Assembly: GCF_000376885.1 (NCBI RefSeq)
Contig: NZ_AQXR01000006.1
Location: 1-64,000 of the forward strand
DNA: 64,000 bases
Direction: 5' to 3'
Source of the DNA: Alloscardovia criceti DSM 17774
GTDB taxonomy: Bacteria > Actinomycetota > Actinomycetes > Actinomycetales > Bifidobacteriaceae
Shown here: positions 55,965 to 64,000 of the stretch, piece by piece
How the letters are laid out: each line of letters begins with the position of its first letter
How positions within the stretch are numbered: the stretch's first letter is position 1
The notes under the pieces: model-generated
What the model was told of the DNA's origin: nothing
The model's input: the letters and a program-made list of their open reading frames with translations, nothing else
Databases searched by the model: none
Program-made: the position numbers and the translations under genes

Positions 55965-57551
55965 CTACTTGCTTTCGTGATAAGACTTTTCTGTGTTTAC
56001 CGACCACACATTCTGCTTATCTTCGCGACCCGTCTTAATGTTATTCACAGCCTCAATGGATGTAGCCATGGAGTGATCCTGGTTATTGTAGTGGTGCTGA
56101 CCATTGCGGCCTACGCAGTACACATTGCCCAAGGAGTCAATCCAGTTGGTCAACTCATCGATGCGATCATAGGTGTCGAAGTAAGCTGGGTATGCCTTTG
56201 GCACGCGCTCACGATGAGCGTCAATGACGTCGTCGGCGCTTTCAATAATGCGCATGCGAATCATTTCAGCAATAGCAAACTTGCGTGCTTCTTCATCGCT
56301 CAAGTTCCAGAAGTCGTCGCCTTCTGCGGTAAAGTATTCCAAACCAATCCATACGGTGTTGTCTGGGTCGTCTACGAGGTATGGGCTCCAGTTGTTGAAG
56401 ATCTGGATGCGTCCAACCTTGTAGCCCGGATCCTGCACATAAATCCAGTTATCTGGGACGATTGGTGGGTTTCCGAGGGTTGGGATGTCCGTGGTGTTTT
56501 GCACGCGAAGCTTCTTCACGAGCAAGCCCACGGTCACGAAGTCACGGAATGGCAAGCCATGCGCTACCTCAGACACATTCTGTGGTACGTCCACGCCACC
56601 TGCCTGAGCTGCATCAATGAGGTGATTCAAAGGCATAGAAGAAATCACTTGGTCTGCCTTGATGGTAACAACCTCACCCTTTTCGTTCGTATAGTCCACA
56701 GCTGAGGCGTGACCGTTTTCTGCGTGGATAGCGGTGACCTTCGCACCCTTGATAATCTTTGCACCCTTGGCGGTAGAATTATCCGCTACAATCTCCCACA
56801 ACTGTCCAGGGCCGAGCTTTGGATACCAGAACTCCTCAATCAACGAGGTTTCTACCTTAGAATTATCTGCCTTATGGCCTGGCATGAGCTTCTTAAAAGC
56901 GTTGCCCAAAATATTCCAGATGTTCAAGCCCTTCACACGCTGTGCGCCCCAGTCTGCAGAAATCTGGCTTGGGTGACGACCCCACAGCTTCTCCGTATAG
57001 CCTTCGAAGAACATAGAGTACAGCTTGCGGCCGAAACGATTGATATAGAAGTTTTCGAGGTTATCCTCTGGAAGCTTGTGCACGGTGGACCACAAATAGC
57101 TAAAGCCTGCCTGCATAGTCAGGCTAAAGCCCATGGCCTTAATGGTGTTTGGAGTCAAGCTAATAGGATAGTCAAAGAAATGCTTGTTCCAGAAAATACG
57201 AGACAAACGGTGGCGCTTGAGCATAACCTTATCCGTCTGCTCTGGATCTGGACCACCAGGGGTGAGCTCATGGTGACGGCCCAGCTTCTTATCATCGTAA
57301 GAAGGAGCGCCCTGCAAAGGCATGACGTCCAGCCACCACTTCATAATGCGGTCATCCTTGGAAAAGAAGCGGTGTCCACCGATATCCATGCGGTTACCGT
57401 TGTACTTTACAGTACGCGCAATGCCACCAAATTCCTGGCTTGCTTCCAGCACGGTGACATCATATGCATCGGAATCCTTCACCAGCTCCCATGCAGCGGT
57501 AAGGCCCGCAGGACCGCCACCGATTATTACAACAGACTGTTTATCCGTCAC
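55965..57551 (-). CDS. FAD-dependent amine-oxidoreductase / UDP-galactopyranose mutase-like protein
   Basis: The 528-residue protein begins with an FAD-binding Rossmann motif (VVIIGGGPAGLTAAWELV), followed by VLEASQEFGGIARTV and MDIGGHRFFSK, the pattern of the protoporphyrinogen-oxidase/amine-oxidase family to which UDP-galactopyranose mutases belong. FYINRFGRKLYSMFFEGYTE, KLWGRHPSQISADWGAQRVK and the C-terminal GRNGQHHYNNQDHSMATSIE (second FAD contact) are typical of a bifidobacterial and mycobacterial subgroup of about 500 residues. It likely acts on a nucleotide sugar or polyprenyl-linked sugar. The substrate is uncertain, and it is longer than classical Glf (about 390). Monocistronic. Confidence 0.82.
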   Translation of the reverse strand: MTDKQSVVIIGGGPAGLTAAWELVKDSDAYDVTVLEASQEFGGIARTVKYNGNRMDIGGHRFFSKDDRIMKWWLDVMPLQGAPSYDDKKLGRHHELTPGGPDPEQTDKVMLKRHRLSRIFWNKHFFDYPISLTPNTIKAMGFSLTMQAGFSYLWSTVHKLPEDNLENFYINRFGRKLYSMFFEGYTEKLWGRHPSQISADWGAQRVKGLNIWNILGNAFKKLMPGHKADNSKVETSLIEEFWYPKLGPGQLWEIVADNSTAKGAKIIKGAKVTAIHAENGHASAVDYTNEKGEVVTIKADQVISSMPLNHLIDAAQAGGVDVPQNVSEVAHGLPFRDFVTVGLLVKKLRVQNTTDIPTLGNPPIVPDNWIYVQDPGYKVGRIQIFNNWSPYLVDDPDNTVWIGLEYFTAEGDDFWNLSDEEARKFAIAEMIRMRIIESADDVIDAHRERVPKAYPAYFDTYDRIDELTNWIDSLGNVYCVGRNGQHHYNNQDHSMATSIEAVNNIKTGREDKQNVWSVNTEKSYHESK

Positions 57552-57762
57552 ATCTACTCCTCTGGGTTAGATATAAGTCCTTAAAAGAGAATACCTTTTA
57601 GCCTGACTAAACGGGGATAAAAGAAGGAATAATGAATTTTCATGCACAATTTCTCTGCAATTCACACCATTCTTGTGCGTTCTTTCGGGCACACAACGAA
57701 GCACATTATGGCGCCTGCTTTCATCCATACATACGCTTCATTTTACTATTTTTCTACGAAAA

Positions 57763-57800
57763 AGGCTGCCCTAACCCCATACAAAAGATTAGCGCAGCCT
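57763..57800 (-). terminator. Terminator after the DUF2469 gene
   Basis: aggctgccctaa pairs with ttagcgcagcct with one mismatch around a 14-base loop, and on the minus strand a run of five T follows. It lies 21 bp past the DUF2469 stop and probably ends the pyrE-trmH-gatCAB-GNAT-DUF2469 transcript. Confidence 0.8.
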
Positions 57801-57820
57801 AAATTAAAGCGTGGATTGCG

Positions 57821-58132
57821 TTATAAATCCCGAGGAATTTCAATTTCTGTTTTTTGAACTTCCTCCACATTGACATCCTTGAAGGTGACAATTCTCACAC
57901 TTTTCACGAAGCGGTTTGGACGATACACATCCCACACCCATGCATCGGTGAGTTGAACGTCGAAATATGCGTCCTGACCAGCTTGGCGCACGTTGAAATC
58001 TACGCGATTGGCGAGATAAAAGCGGCGCTCTGTTTCGATGACATACGTAAAAAGTTTGATCACATCACGATATTCTTTATACAGCGCAAGTTCGGCATCC
58101 GTTTCGTAATTATCGAGATCTTCTGCGCTCAT
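57821..58132 (-). CDS. DUF2469 actinobacterial protein
   Basis: The 103-residue protein matches the DUF2469 family throughout: MSAEDLDNYETDAELALYKE, YRDVIKLFTYVIETERRFYL and ANRVDFNVRQ, DVQLTDAWVWDVYRPNRFVK. In mycobacteria its homologue lies next to rnhB, lepB and rplS; here that cluster is about 2 kb away across an FAD-enzyme gene. It is small and soluble, of unknown function, and conserved across actinobacteria. The start at 58132 follows gtaaaggacaacc. Confidence 0.88.
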   Translation of the reverse strand: MSAEDLDNYETDAELALYKEYRDVIKLFTYVIETERRFYLANRVDFNVRQAGQDAYFDVQLTDAWVWDVYRPNRFVKSVRIVTFKDVNVEEVQKTEIEIPRDL

Positions 58133-58222
58133 GGTTGTCCTTTACTCGTATACCTGTGATATTTATTTGTCTGCTCAGTACTTGCGCAACACGGTGGAGC
58201 GTCTAGGCTCGACAGGAAGCGA

Positions 58223-59257
58223 TTAATCGCGTTTTCTGCCCGCGCCGAGCTTTCTCCACCACGGCAAATCCGGCTCTGCCTTGTCACCCTCTTGCTCGGA
58301 TTCACCCAAGCGCACTTGCAGATCCTCGATGGATTCGTCGTTCTCACCGATGGTGGTTTTACGCACTTCTTTATTGGTTACGCTTAAGTCTCGCTCTTCG
58401 CTGGTGACGTGCTTTTTCAGCTCCAATGTGCGCTCGTGCTGTGCCAAAGCTTCGCGCACGCCCGGATTATCCATAATGGCATGCAATCCAAAGGTTTCGA
58501 GGGAATGAATAGGATCGTATTCGTCCACCAACATATCGAAGACGTGCATATCCATGTAGCGCTGCTCGTTGTCATCCCACTGGGCATCGCGTGAAATACC
58601 GGACTCCACAAAGCCCAGCGATTGATAAACGGCGTGAGCACGTGTGTTGACAGATGGTGTGCTAATCCAAATCCTGTGTAAGCCCAGCCCGGCTGGTCGA
58701 GGTGCAAAGCCGAAGGTCATCACGCGTGGCATGACGTCGCGCGTGTAGCCACGACCGCGGTAGTTCTCACCCAGGATGACTTGGATGCGTGCGGATGCTG
58801 CCCACGCGTCAATATCCACGAGGAAGGCCATACCGAGGAGCTCTTCAGATGGGGTTGGCGTGTCCTGATTATCCACATCGCCGGTTTCGGCCTGATCGTT
58901 CTCGTTGCGCGCGAAAATCGACCACGCCATTACGCCGCGTGCCTCCGCATCCTGGAGTCCTTCTTCTTGGGTACGTATGCCCTTTTGCCAACGTAAAGAA
59001 CGCTGTACCAAGGAGCGGACGATATCGCGCTCCGCTTTTTCGGTTTTGCCTACCAAGGTAAGCGAAGACGAGAAGGCATCCAACTGTTCCATTTGGGTGA
59101 AATCTTCCCACGTGGCCGCGCGAAGTTTCACCATTTCACCGCAGATTTCCGGAATGACCACACTTTCTGCAAGGATACGATCGTCTGTATGAGGCTTTTT
59201 TCCCGCAATCTGACTATCGGTATCATCGAAGGTGTTGGTTTTCTCGTTGGCCTGCAT
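58223..59257 (-). CDS. GNAT-family N-acetyltransferase with charged tails
   Basis: A GNAT domain of the RimJ/RimL type occupies about residues 30-215: VKLRAATWEDFTQMEQLDAF at the start, MAFLVDIDAWAASARIQVIL, GENYRGRGYTRDVMPRVMTF (acetyl-CoA loop, motif A) and GLHRIWISTPSVNTRAHAVY (motif B, with the usual N..S..A..Y). The C-terminal 110 residues are strongly charged and lack a fold signature. I start at ATG 59257 (MQANEKTN); ATG 59272 would add five residues. It lies between gatB and DUF2469 and is likely cotranscribed. The substrate is unknown; N-terminal protein acetylation is possible. Confidence 0.82.
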   Translation of the reverse strand: MQANEKTNTFDDTDSQIAGKKPHTDDRILAESVVIPEICGEMVKLRAATWEDFTQMEQLDAFSSSLTLVGKTEKAERDIVRSLVQRSLRWQKGIRTQEEGLQDAEARGVMAWSIFARNENDQAETGDVDNQDTPTPSEELLGMAFLVDIDAWAASARIQVILGENYRGRGYTRDVMPRVMTFGFAPRPAGLGLHRIWISTPSVNTRAHAVYQSLGFVESGISRDAQWDDNEQRYMDMHVFDMLVDEYDPIHSLETFGLHAIMDNPGVREALAQHERTLELKKHVTSEERDLSVTNKEVRKTTIGENDESIEDLQVRLGESEQEGDKAEPDLPWWRKLGAGRKRD

Positions 59258-59329
59258 GGGATGCCCTCTCAATCCGTTGCTTATCTGAGTCCAGCTGAGT
59301 TCAGCTTAAATTATCTAGCTGTATCTAGC

Positions 59330-60826
59330 TTACTTGACTTTTGACATGACGATGCTGGTAACCGTTTTTGCATCTGCCTGTCCGCGCGTAGCCTTCATGA
59401 CGGCACCGATAATTGCACCCATTGGTTTCATATTGCCGCTCTTGAGCTTTTCGGCAATATCTGGATTTGCAGCCAAAGCCTTATCCACTTCAGCCTCGAG
59501 AGCGCTGGTATCCTGCACCACCTCGTAGCCGTGCTTGGCTACAACCTCGTCCGGCGTGCCCTCGCCGTCGATGACGCCCTGAACGGTCTGCTTTGCGAGC
59601 TTATCGTTCAACTTGCCTTCAGCGATCAGAGCTTCTACGCGAGCCACATCGGCTGGCGTGATATTGAGCTCCTCCAGTGTGGTTTCCTGCTCGTTGGCAG
59701 CGCGCGAAATTTCGCCCATCCACCACTTGCGCGCACCGGCCGCAGAAGCTCCAGCTTTGACCGTTTCTTCCACCAAATCCAGCGCGGAGGCGTTGATGAT
59801 ATCGCGCATATCGTTATCGGACAGGCCCCACTCAGCCTGCAAACGGTTACGGCGCTCACGTGGCATTTCAGGCATTTGAGCCTTCAACTCCTCGATATGC
59901 TCCTGCGTGGTATGCACCATCACCAAATCAGGATCTGGGAAGTAGCGGTAATCATCGGCATCGGTCTTTACACGGCCACCTGCAGTGGTCTGGCTTGCCT
60001 CATCCCAGTGACGGGTCTCCTGCAGCACCTCTCCACCTGCATCGAGCAGAGCTGCTTGGCGACGGATTTCGTACACAATGGTGCGTTCGATACCACGGAA
60101 GGAGTTTACGTTCTTAGTTTCGGAGCGAGTACCGAATGGATCGTCTGCACTTGGGCGCAGAGAAACGTTGACATCGGCACGCATATTTCCCTGCTCCATA
60201 CGCGCGTGGGAAATATTGAGTGCGCGCACGATGTCGCGAATAGTACGCACGTATGCGCCTGCCACTTCGGCTGCGCGAGCGCCCGCACCCGTAATAGGCT
60301 TGGTGACAATTTCCACCAATGGTACGCCTGCACGGTTGTAATCAACGAGCGAATGATCGGCGCCCTCGATACGACCGTCGGCACCACCCACGTGGGTATT
60401 CTTACCGGCGTCATCTTCTACGTGTGCACGTTCGATAGGCACACGGAAAATTTCGCCATCTTCCAGCTCTACATCCAAGTAGCCTTCGCCGTTGAGCGGC
60501 TTATCATACTGGGAAATCTGATAGTCGCGCGGCATATCTGGGTAGAAGTAGTTCTTACGGGCAAACTGGCTCCACTCTGCGATATCGCAGTGCAATGCAA
60601 GACCGAGCTTGATAGCGTAATCAATTGCTTCCTTGTTGACCACAGGCAGTGAGCCTGGCAAGCCCAAAGATACTGGGGTGAGCTGGGTATTTGGTTCACC
60701 ACCGAAAGACACTTCTGCTGGGCAGAAGAGCTTTGTGGTGGTGCTCAATTCCACGTGAACTTCCAAACCGATAACTGGATCGTATTTTTCTACAGCTTCG
60801 GCAAACTTCATTAATTTTTCAGCCAT
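59330..60826 (-). CDS. gatB: Asp-tRNA(Asn)/Glu-tRNA(Gln) amidotransferase subunit B
   Basis: The 498-residue protein shows the GatB signature near its start: [54 protein letters not shown]. Mg2+ and tRNA-binding features follow ([40 protein letters not shown]), and a C-terminal YqeY-like tail domain ([40 protein letters not shown]). It phosphorylates and transamidates mischarged tRNA with GatA and GatC. It follows gatA by 22 bp. Confidence 0.96.
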   Translation of the reverse strand: MAEKLMKFAEAVEKYDPVIGLEVHVELSTTTKLFCPAEVSFGGEPNTQLTPVSLGLPGSLPVVNKEAIDYAIKLGLALHCDIAEWSQFARKNYFYPDMPRDYQISQYDKPLNGEGYLDVELEDGEIFRVPIERAHVEDDAGKNTHVGGADGRIEGADHSLVDYNRAGVPLVEIVTKPITGAGARAAEVAGAYVRTIRDIVRALNISHARMEQGNMRADVNVSLRPSADDPFGTRSETKNVNSFRGIERTIVYEIRRQAALLDAGGEVLQETRHWDEASQTTAGGRVKTDADDYRYFPDPDLVMVHTTQEHIEELKAQMPEMPRERRNRLQAEWGLSDNDMRDIINASALDLVEETVKAGASAAGARKWWMGEISRAANEQETTLEELNITPADVARVEALIAEGKLNDKLAKQTVQGVIDGEGTPDEVVAKHGYEVVQDTSALEAEVDKALAANPDIAEKLKSGNMKPMGAIIGAVMKATRGQADAKTVTSIVMSKVK

Positions 60827-60848
60827 TTTTCCTCTTGCCTACCTTTGC

Positions 60849-62381
60849 CTACTCGCCTAACCATGGAGTGTTCATCCACTGCCATACAGGTCCGTTCCAC
60901 TTATCTTCCAGCGCAGCTTCCAAGGCGGCCGCTGGCTTGTAAAGCAAATCGTCACGCTTTTGTGGAGCGATAAATTGGAATCCTACAGGCATGCCGTCTG
61001 TGCTGACACCAGCAGGCACAGAAATTGCTGGCACACCAGCCAAGTTTGCTGGAATAGTGGAAATATCATCCAAGTACATCGCAAGTGGGTCCTTGCTCTT
61101 TTCACCAAACTTGAATGCCGTGGAAGGAGCGGTTGGAGATGCGAGCACATCTACCTTCTCGAAAGCGGCATTGAAGTCGCGGATAATCAAGGTGCGTACC
61201 TTCTGAGCGGATCCATACCACGCATCGTAGTAACCTGCGGACAGGGCATAGGTACCCAAGATGATACGGCGCTTGACTTCGTCACCGAAGCCGGCTTCAC
61301 GGGTATATGCCATCATATTTGCGGCGGTTGCTGGCACACCTTCTGGTGGCATGACGCGCAAACCGTAACGCATACCGTCATAGCGTGCAAGGTTAGAGGA
61401 CACTTCGGAAGGCATGATGATGTAGTATGCGCCCAAGGAGTACTTGAGGTTTGGCAGCGAAACTTCGACCACCTCTGCACCCATGGCTTTGAGCTCTTCG
61501 ACAGCTTCGTTGAAACGTGCGGATACGCCCTCTTGGAAGCCATCGCCGGACAGCTCCTTAATGAGGCCGACCTTCAATCCCGTTAAGTCACGCTTATAAC
61601 CTGCGCGTGCTGCATCCACCATGGCTGGTGCGGAGCCTGGCAACGAGGTGGAATCATGCGGATCGTGACCGCCGATGGTCTCCTGCAACAAAGCAGAGTC
61701 GAGGACAGTTCTCGATACAGGGCCAATCTGGTCCAAAGAAGAAGCCATCGCAATGGCGCCAAAGCGAGAAACGCCACCATAGGTTGGTTTCACACCCACA
61801 GTGCCCGTAAACGCACCAGGCTGGCGGATAGAACCGCCCGTATCCGTACCCAGTGCCAGTGGAGCTTCAAAAGAGCTCACCGCAGCGGCCGAACCGCCAC
61901 CGGAGCCACCTGGCACGCGCTCGGTATCCCAAGGATTATTCGTATTTCCGTAAGCAGAATGCTCGGTAGAAGAACCCTGAGCAAATTCATCCAAGTTGGT
62001 CTTACCCAAAATAGGCATGCCCGCATTCTTCAAACGCGTGATAACCGTCGCATCGTATGGTGGAACCCAGCCTTCCAAAATCTTGGATGCTGCCGTGGTT
62101 TCGATGCCCTTGGTCACAATCATGTCCTTGATGGCGATAGGCACACCAGCCAGTGGCTTGAGCTCTGCACCCTGAGCGCGCTGAGCATCAATAGCATCAG
62201 CCTGCTCACGGGCTACATCTGCGCTCACCTTCAAAAAAGCATTAATCTGTGGTTCTGCAGACTCGATGACTTCCAAATGAGCGTCTACGAGTTCGCGAGA
62301 GCTGACTTCGCCAGCTTTAAACTTATCTGCCATCTCGGCAGCAGAAAGCTGTACTAATTCCTTGCGTGTTTGTTTATCCAT
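60849..62381 (-). CDS. gatA: Asp-tRNA(Asn)/Glu-tRNA(Gln) amidotransferase subunit A
   Basis: The 510-residue amidase-signature protein carries the Ser-cisSer-Lys triad: the lysine in [14 protein letters not shown], the cis-serine and nucleophile in [15 protein letters not shown] and [15 protein letters not shown]. It generates ammonia from glutamine for the GatB-bound tRNA. The ribosome site gggggag lies inside the end of gatC, 7 bp upstream, so translation is coupled. Confidence 0.96.
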   Translation of the reverse strand: MDKQTRKELVQLSAAEMADKFKAGEVSSRELVDAHLEVIESAEPQINAFLKVSADVAREQADAIDAQRAQGAELKPLAGVPIAIKDMIVTKGIETTAASKILEGWVPPYDATVITRLKNAGMPILGKTNLDEFAQGSSTEHSAYGNTNNPWDTERVPGGSGGGSAAAVSSFEAPLALGTDTGGSIRQPGAFTGTVGVKPTYGGVSRFGAIAMASSLDQIGPVSRTVLDSALLQETIGGHDPHDSTSLPGSAPAMVDAARAGYKRDLTGLKVGLIKELSGDGFQEGVSARFNEAVEELKAMGAEVVEVSLPNLKYSLGAYYIIMPSEVSSNLARYDGMRYGLRVMPPEGVPATAANMMAYTREAGFGDEVKRRIILGTYALSAGYYDAWYGSAQKVRTLIIRDFNAAFEKVDVLASPTAPSTAFKFGEKSKDPLAMYLDDISTIPANLAGVPAISVPAGVSTDGMPVGFQFIAPQKRDDLLYKPAAALEAALEDKWNGPVWQWMNTPWLGE

Positions 62382-62388
62382 AATCTCA

Positions 62389-62691
62389 CTACTCCCCCAA
62401 AATCTGTGGAGCTACGAACATTCCAGACTCGGAGGCTGGAGCGCCAGAAAGTGCTTCTTGCTGAGTTAATGGCTGAGCTGGTTCGTCTGGACGCAAATAC
62501 GCTTCCAGTGGCACTGGATTAGCGGTTGGAGCGATATCCTCACCTGCAACTTCCTGTACCTGCGCAATGGCATCAGCTACAGCATTTAATTCACCTTGCA
62601 GACGAGTAATTTCTTCATCTGTCAGAGCAATTTGGGCAAGCTCACCCAAGTGCTCGATTTCTTCACGTGTAAATGTTGGCATACTGCCCAA
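62389..62691 (-). CDS. gatC: Asp-tRNA(Asn)/Glu-tRNA(Gln) amidotransferase subunit C
   Basis: The 100-residue protein has the GatC pattern: [40 protein letters not shown] and [20 protein letters not shown]. It stabilises the GatA-GatB contact. It is the first gat gene, 57 bp after the trmH-like gene. Confidence 0.93.
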   Translation of the reverse strand: MGSMPTFTREEIEHLGELAQIALTDEEITRLQGELNAVADAIAQVQEVAGEDIAPTANPVPLEAYLRPDEPAQPLTQQEALSGAPASESGMFVAPQILGE

Positions 62692-62748
62692 TAGTAGATG
62701 TCTAACACGACACTTTGGCGGCTCAATATGGTTTGATTGCTAAGGATT

Positions 62749-63447
62749 TTAGCCAATTTTCCCGTGTTGCATTACCCACGTATGCATGGCAACAGCGGCG
62801 GCTGCACCCGCATTCAAAGAACGTACGGATCCAGTTTGAGAAATGTACACCACATCATCCGCTAGGTCTAGGGCCTTGCTCGTCAGACCAGGCCCTTCAG
62901 CACCGAAAATCATCACACAATGCTCCGGAAAATCATATTTTTCTATAGGCACTGCACCCGGCACGATATCCAAGGCGATAATGCGTGGACGCGGTTTGTC
63001 TTGCGCTTGCGCCTGAGCCTTAATATTCTCCACAAATTCTTCGATGCTCGCGTGATGATATACATGCTGGTAGAGCTCAGTCATCAACGAACCCTTACGG
63101 TTCCACTTTTTAGGACCGATAATATGTACCGCGTTTGCGGTAAAAGCATTGGCCGTGCGTACGATAGAGCCGATATTGAAATCGTGTGTCCAATTTTCTA
63201 CGGCGACTTCAAAACCATAACGTCCACGGTCGTCCAGATCCTGCTTAATGGCCTCCACACTCCAATAGCGGTAACGGTCCATAACGTTGCGGCGATCGCC
63301 TTCCTGCACAAGCTCATCATCGTATGGATAGCCCTGAGGTATAGGCTCTCCCGGATGCTCTTCCACCCACGGACCTACGCCAATTTCCCGTAATCCCGGA
63401 TCCCCGGCTGCTATGACGCGCTGCGTAAAATCACTCGGTGGAATCAT
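62749..63447 (-). CDS. TrmH/SpoU-family RNA 2'-O-methyltransferase
   Basis: The 232-residue protein has SPOUT-knot motifs: motif 1 in THDFNIGSIVRTANAFTANA, motif 2 in HCVMIFGAEGPGLTSKALDL, and motif 3 in SQTGSVRSLNAGAAAAVAMH. The N-terminal extension (RRNVMDRYRYWSVEAIKQDL) is typical of a large actinobacterial subgroup. It methylates a tRNA or rRNA ribose with S-adenosylmethionine; the target is not known. It overlaps the PyrE-like gene by 4 bp (ATGA), a pairing common in actinobacteria. Confidence 0.92.
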   Translation of the reverse strand: MIPPSDFTQRVIAAGDPGLREIGVGPWVEEHPGEPIPQGYPYDDELVQEGDRRNVMDRYRYWSVEAIKQDLDDRGRYGFEVAVENWTHDFNIGSIVRTANAFTANAVHIIGPKKWNRKGSLMTELYQHVYHHASIEEFVENIKAQAQAQDKPRPRIIALDIVPGAVPIEKYDFPEHCVMIFGAEGPGLTSKALDLADDVVYISQTGSVRSLNAGAAAAVAMHTWVMQHGKIG

Positions 63448-64000
63448 GAATTTTGCAAATCCTTATCAGAAAACACAGGGATGAACGGCACAACGGTTTC
63501 ACTCTGCGTAATCGGATTAATTAACCGAATATGTAGCGATTCTTCTGCTCCCTCGCCATAGGCTTCTACCGCACCCGTGCTCCCCACCAGCGATGTGATG
63601 GCCACAATCTGAGCGCCTTCCTTTTCGAGAACTGCAAAGTCTAAATTCAGCTCATTGCCGTGCGTCAAGGTGACTACAGAGGAGGTTTGGACAAAAGATT
63701 TTTCCGAGAGCCATGCGTCCACGAGGATAACGCGTTTACCGCGAATGGACGGACCCTTGATGCTAGGAAATACAAAATCCATCAGGAAACCATCCAGGAT
63801 TTGTCCACGTGAGGCTGCGGCATGAATCATGGCTGAGACCAGAGGCACACCAGCCGTCGTCATGGCACCTACAGCGTCGAAATCGTCTATGCTGAATCCG
63901 TTTGTTTCCAGTACATCGAGCAAGGCATGACCGGCCAAGGTGGCGCCATCGTGATGATAGGTGACTGTGGTGAGCTCGCTGAATTGCTTTCCTTGAACGG
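63444..64000 (-). CDS. pyrE: Orotate phosphoribosyltransferase-like protein, 5'-truncated by window edge
   Basis: The frame is open to the window edge and reads VTYHHDGATLAGHALLDVLE, then DFDAVGAMTTAGVPLVSAMI and GKRVILVDAWLSEKSF, the layout of actinobacterial orotate phosphoribosyltransferases with a conserved PRTase sheet and ligand loop. The PRPP-binding loop is atypical: where classical enzymes have V(V/I)VxDDxxTTG, this has RVILVDAWLSEKSF, so catalysis is uncertain. It probably transfers a phosphoribosyl group or is a PyrE-like relative. The 5' end is outside. It couples to the methyltransferase gene. Confidence 0.75.
   Translation of the reverse strand, partial: VQGKQFSELTTVTYHHDGATLAGHALLDVLETNGFSIDDFDAVGAMTTAGVPLVSAMIHAAASRGQILDGFLMDFVFPSIKGPSIRGKRVILVDAWLSEKSFVQTSSVVTLTHGNELNLDFAVLEKEGAQIVAITSLVGSTGAVEAYGEGAEESLHIRLINPITQSETVVPFIPVFSDKDLQNS

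Overview
The window comes from a member of the Bifidobacteriaceae. Evidence: the family-typical arabinose block araB-araD-araA behind a LacI regulator; a pilus cluster of tip pilin, major pilin and class C sortase; the actinobacterial group rplS-lepB-rnhB; a DUF2469 gene; and gatC-gatA-gatB behind a TrmH methyltransferase and a PyrE-like gene. Base composition looks moderate, and the glycan genes are clearly AT-richer than the housekeeping block. The exact genus cannot be fixed from sequence alone.

Layout. 1-4390 is a graveyard of accessory DNA: a ClbS/DfsB-like remnant, two inverted degenerate copies of one unknown gene, a chimera of a phage terminase small-subunit start with a serine-recombinase end, and two orphan membrane proteins. 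4394-10674 (minus strand) is a surface-glycan operon: GT4, Wzy-like polymerase, GT4, GT2, then a gap of about 490 bp and a Wzx-like flippase. 11217-12317 is a membrane-anchored endonuclease/exonuclease/phosphatase protein. 12318-14604 is a second decayed zone with two AlpA-like DNA-binding genes and two broken small membrane-protein genes. 14819-20503 is the sortase-dependent pilus operon. 20983-27303 is a 2,106-residue adhesin with beta-helix, InlB-type and MucBP modules. 27609-34639 holds a HhH-GPD repair protein, a DUF3737/PatB pair, an XRE-type regulator, a MATE exporter and a small hypothetical. 34947-43133 is a second giant adhesin with 27 uniform FIVAR repeats. 43637-48395 holds a CDF metal exporter, a DUF1801 protein, a sugar O-acetyltransferase and two membrane proteins. 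48474-53656 is arabinose use and its regulator. 53682-64000 is housekeeping, nearly all on the minus strand.

How the genes work together. The segment 14.8-43.1 kb is a surface-adhesion island with three independent sortase-anchored systems. The pilins carry LPXTG-type signals (LPLTG, LPRAG), whereas both giant adhesins carry LAXTG signals (LASTG, LAQTG), which suggests two different anchoring sortases. Two of the three systems carry one lesion each: a one-base frameshift in the tip pilin and one in-frame TGA in the FIVAR adhesin. Each gene is otherwise open from signal peptide to sorting signal. The glycan operon sits between two decayed mobile-element zones, so the first 14.6 kb look like a variable island.

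The most interesting observations are the single-stop FIVAR adhesin, the single-base tip-pilin frameshift, the terminase-recombinase chimera, the inverted duplicated remnants, the tandem AlpA/small-membrane-protein units, four long C-tracts confined to the decayed zones, and a complete promoter-operator layout for araBDA. No CRISPR array, rRNA or convincing tRNA was seen.
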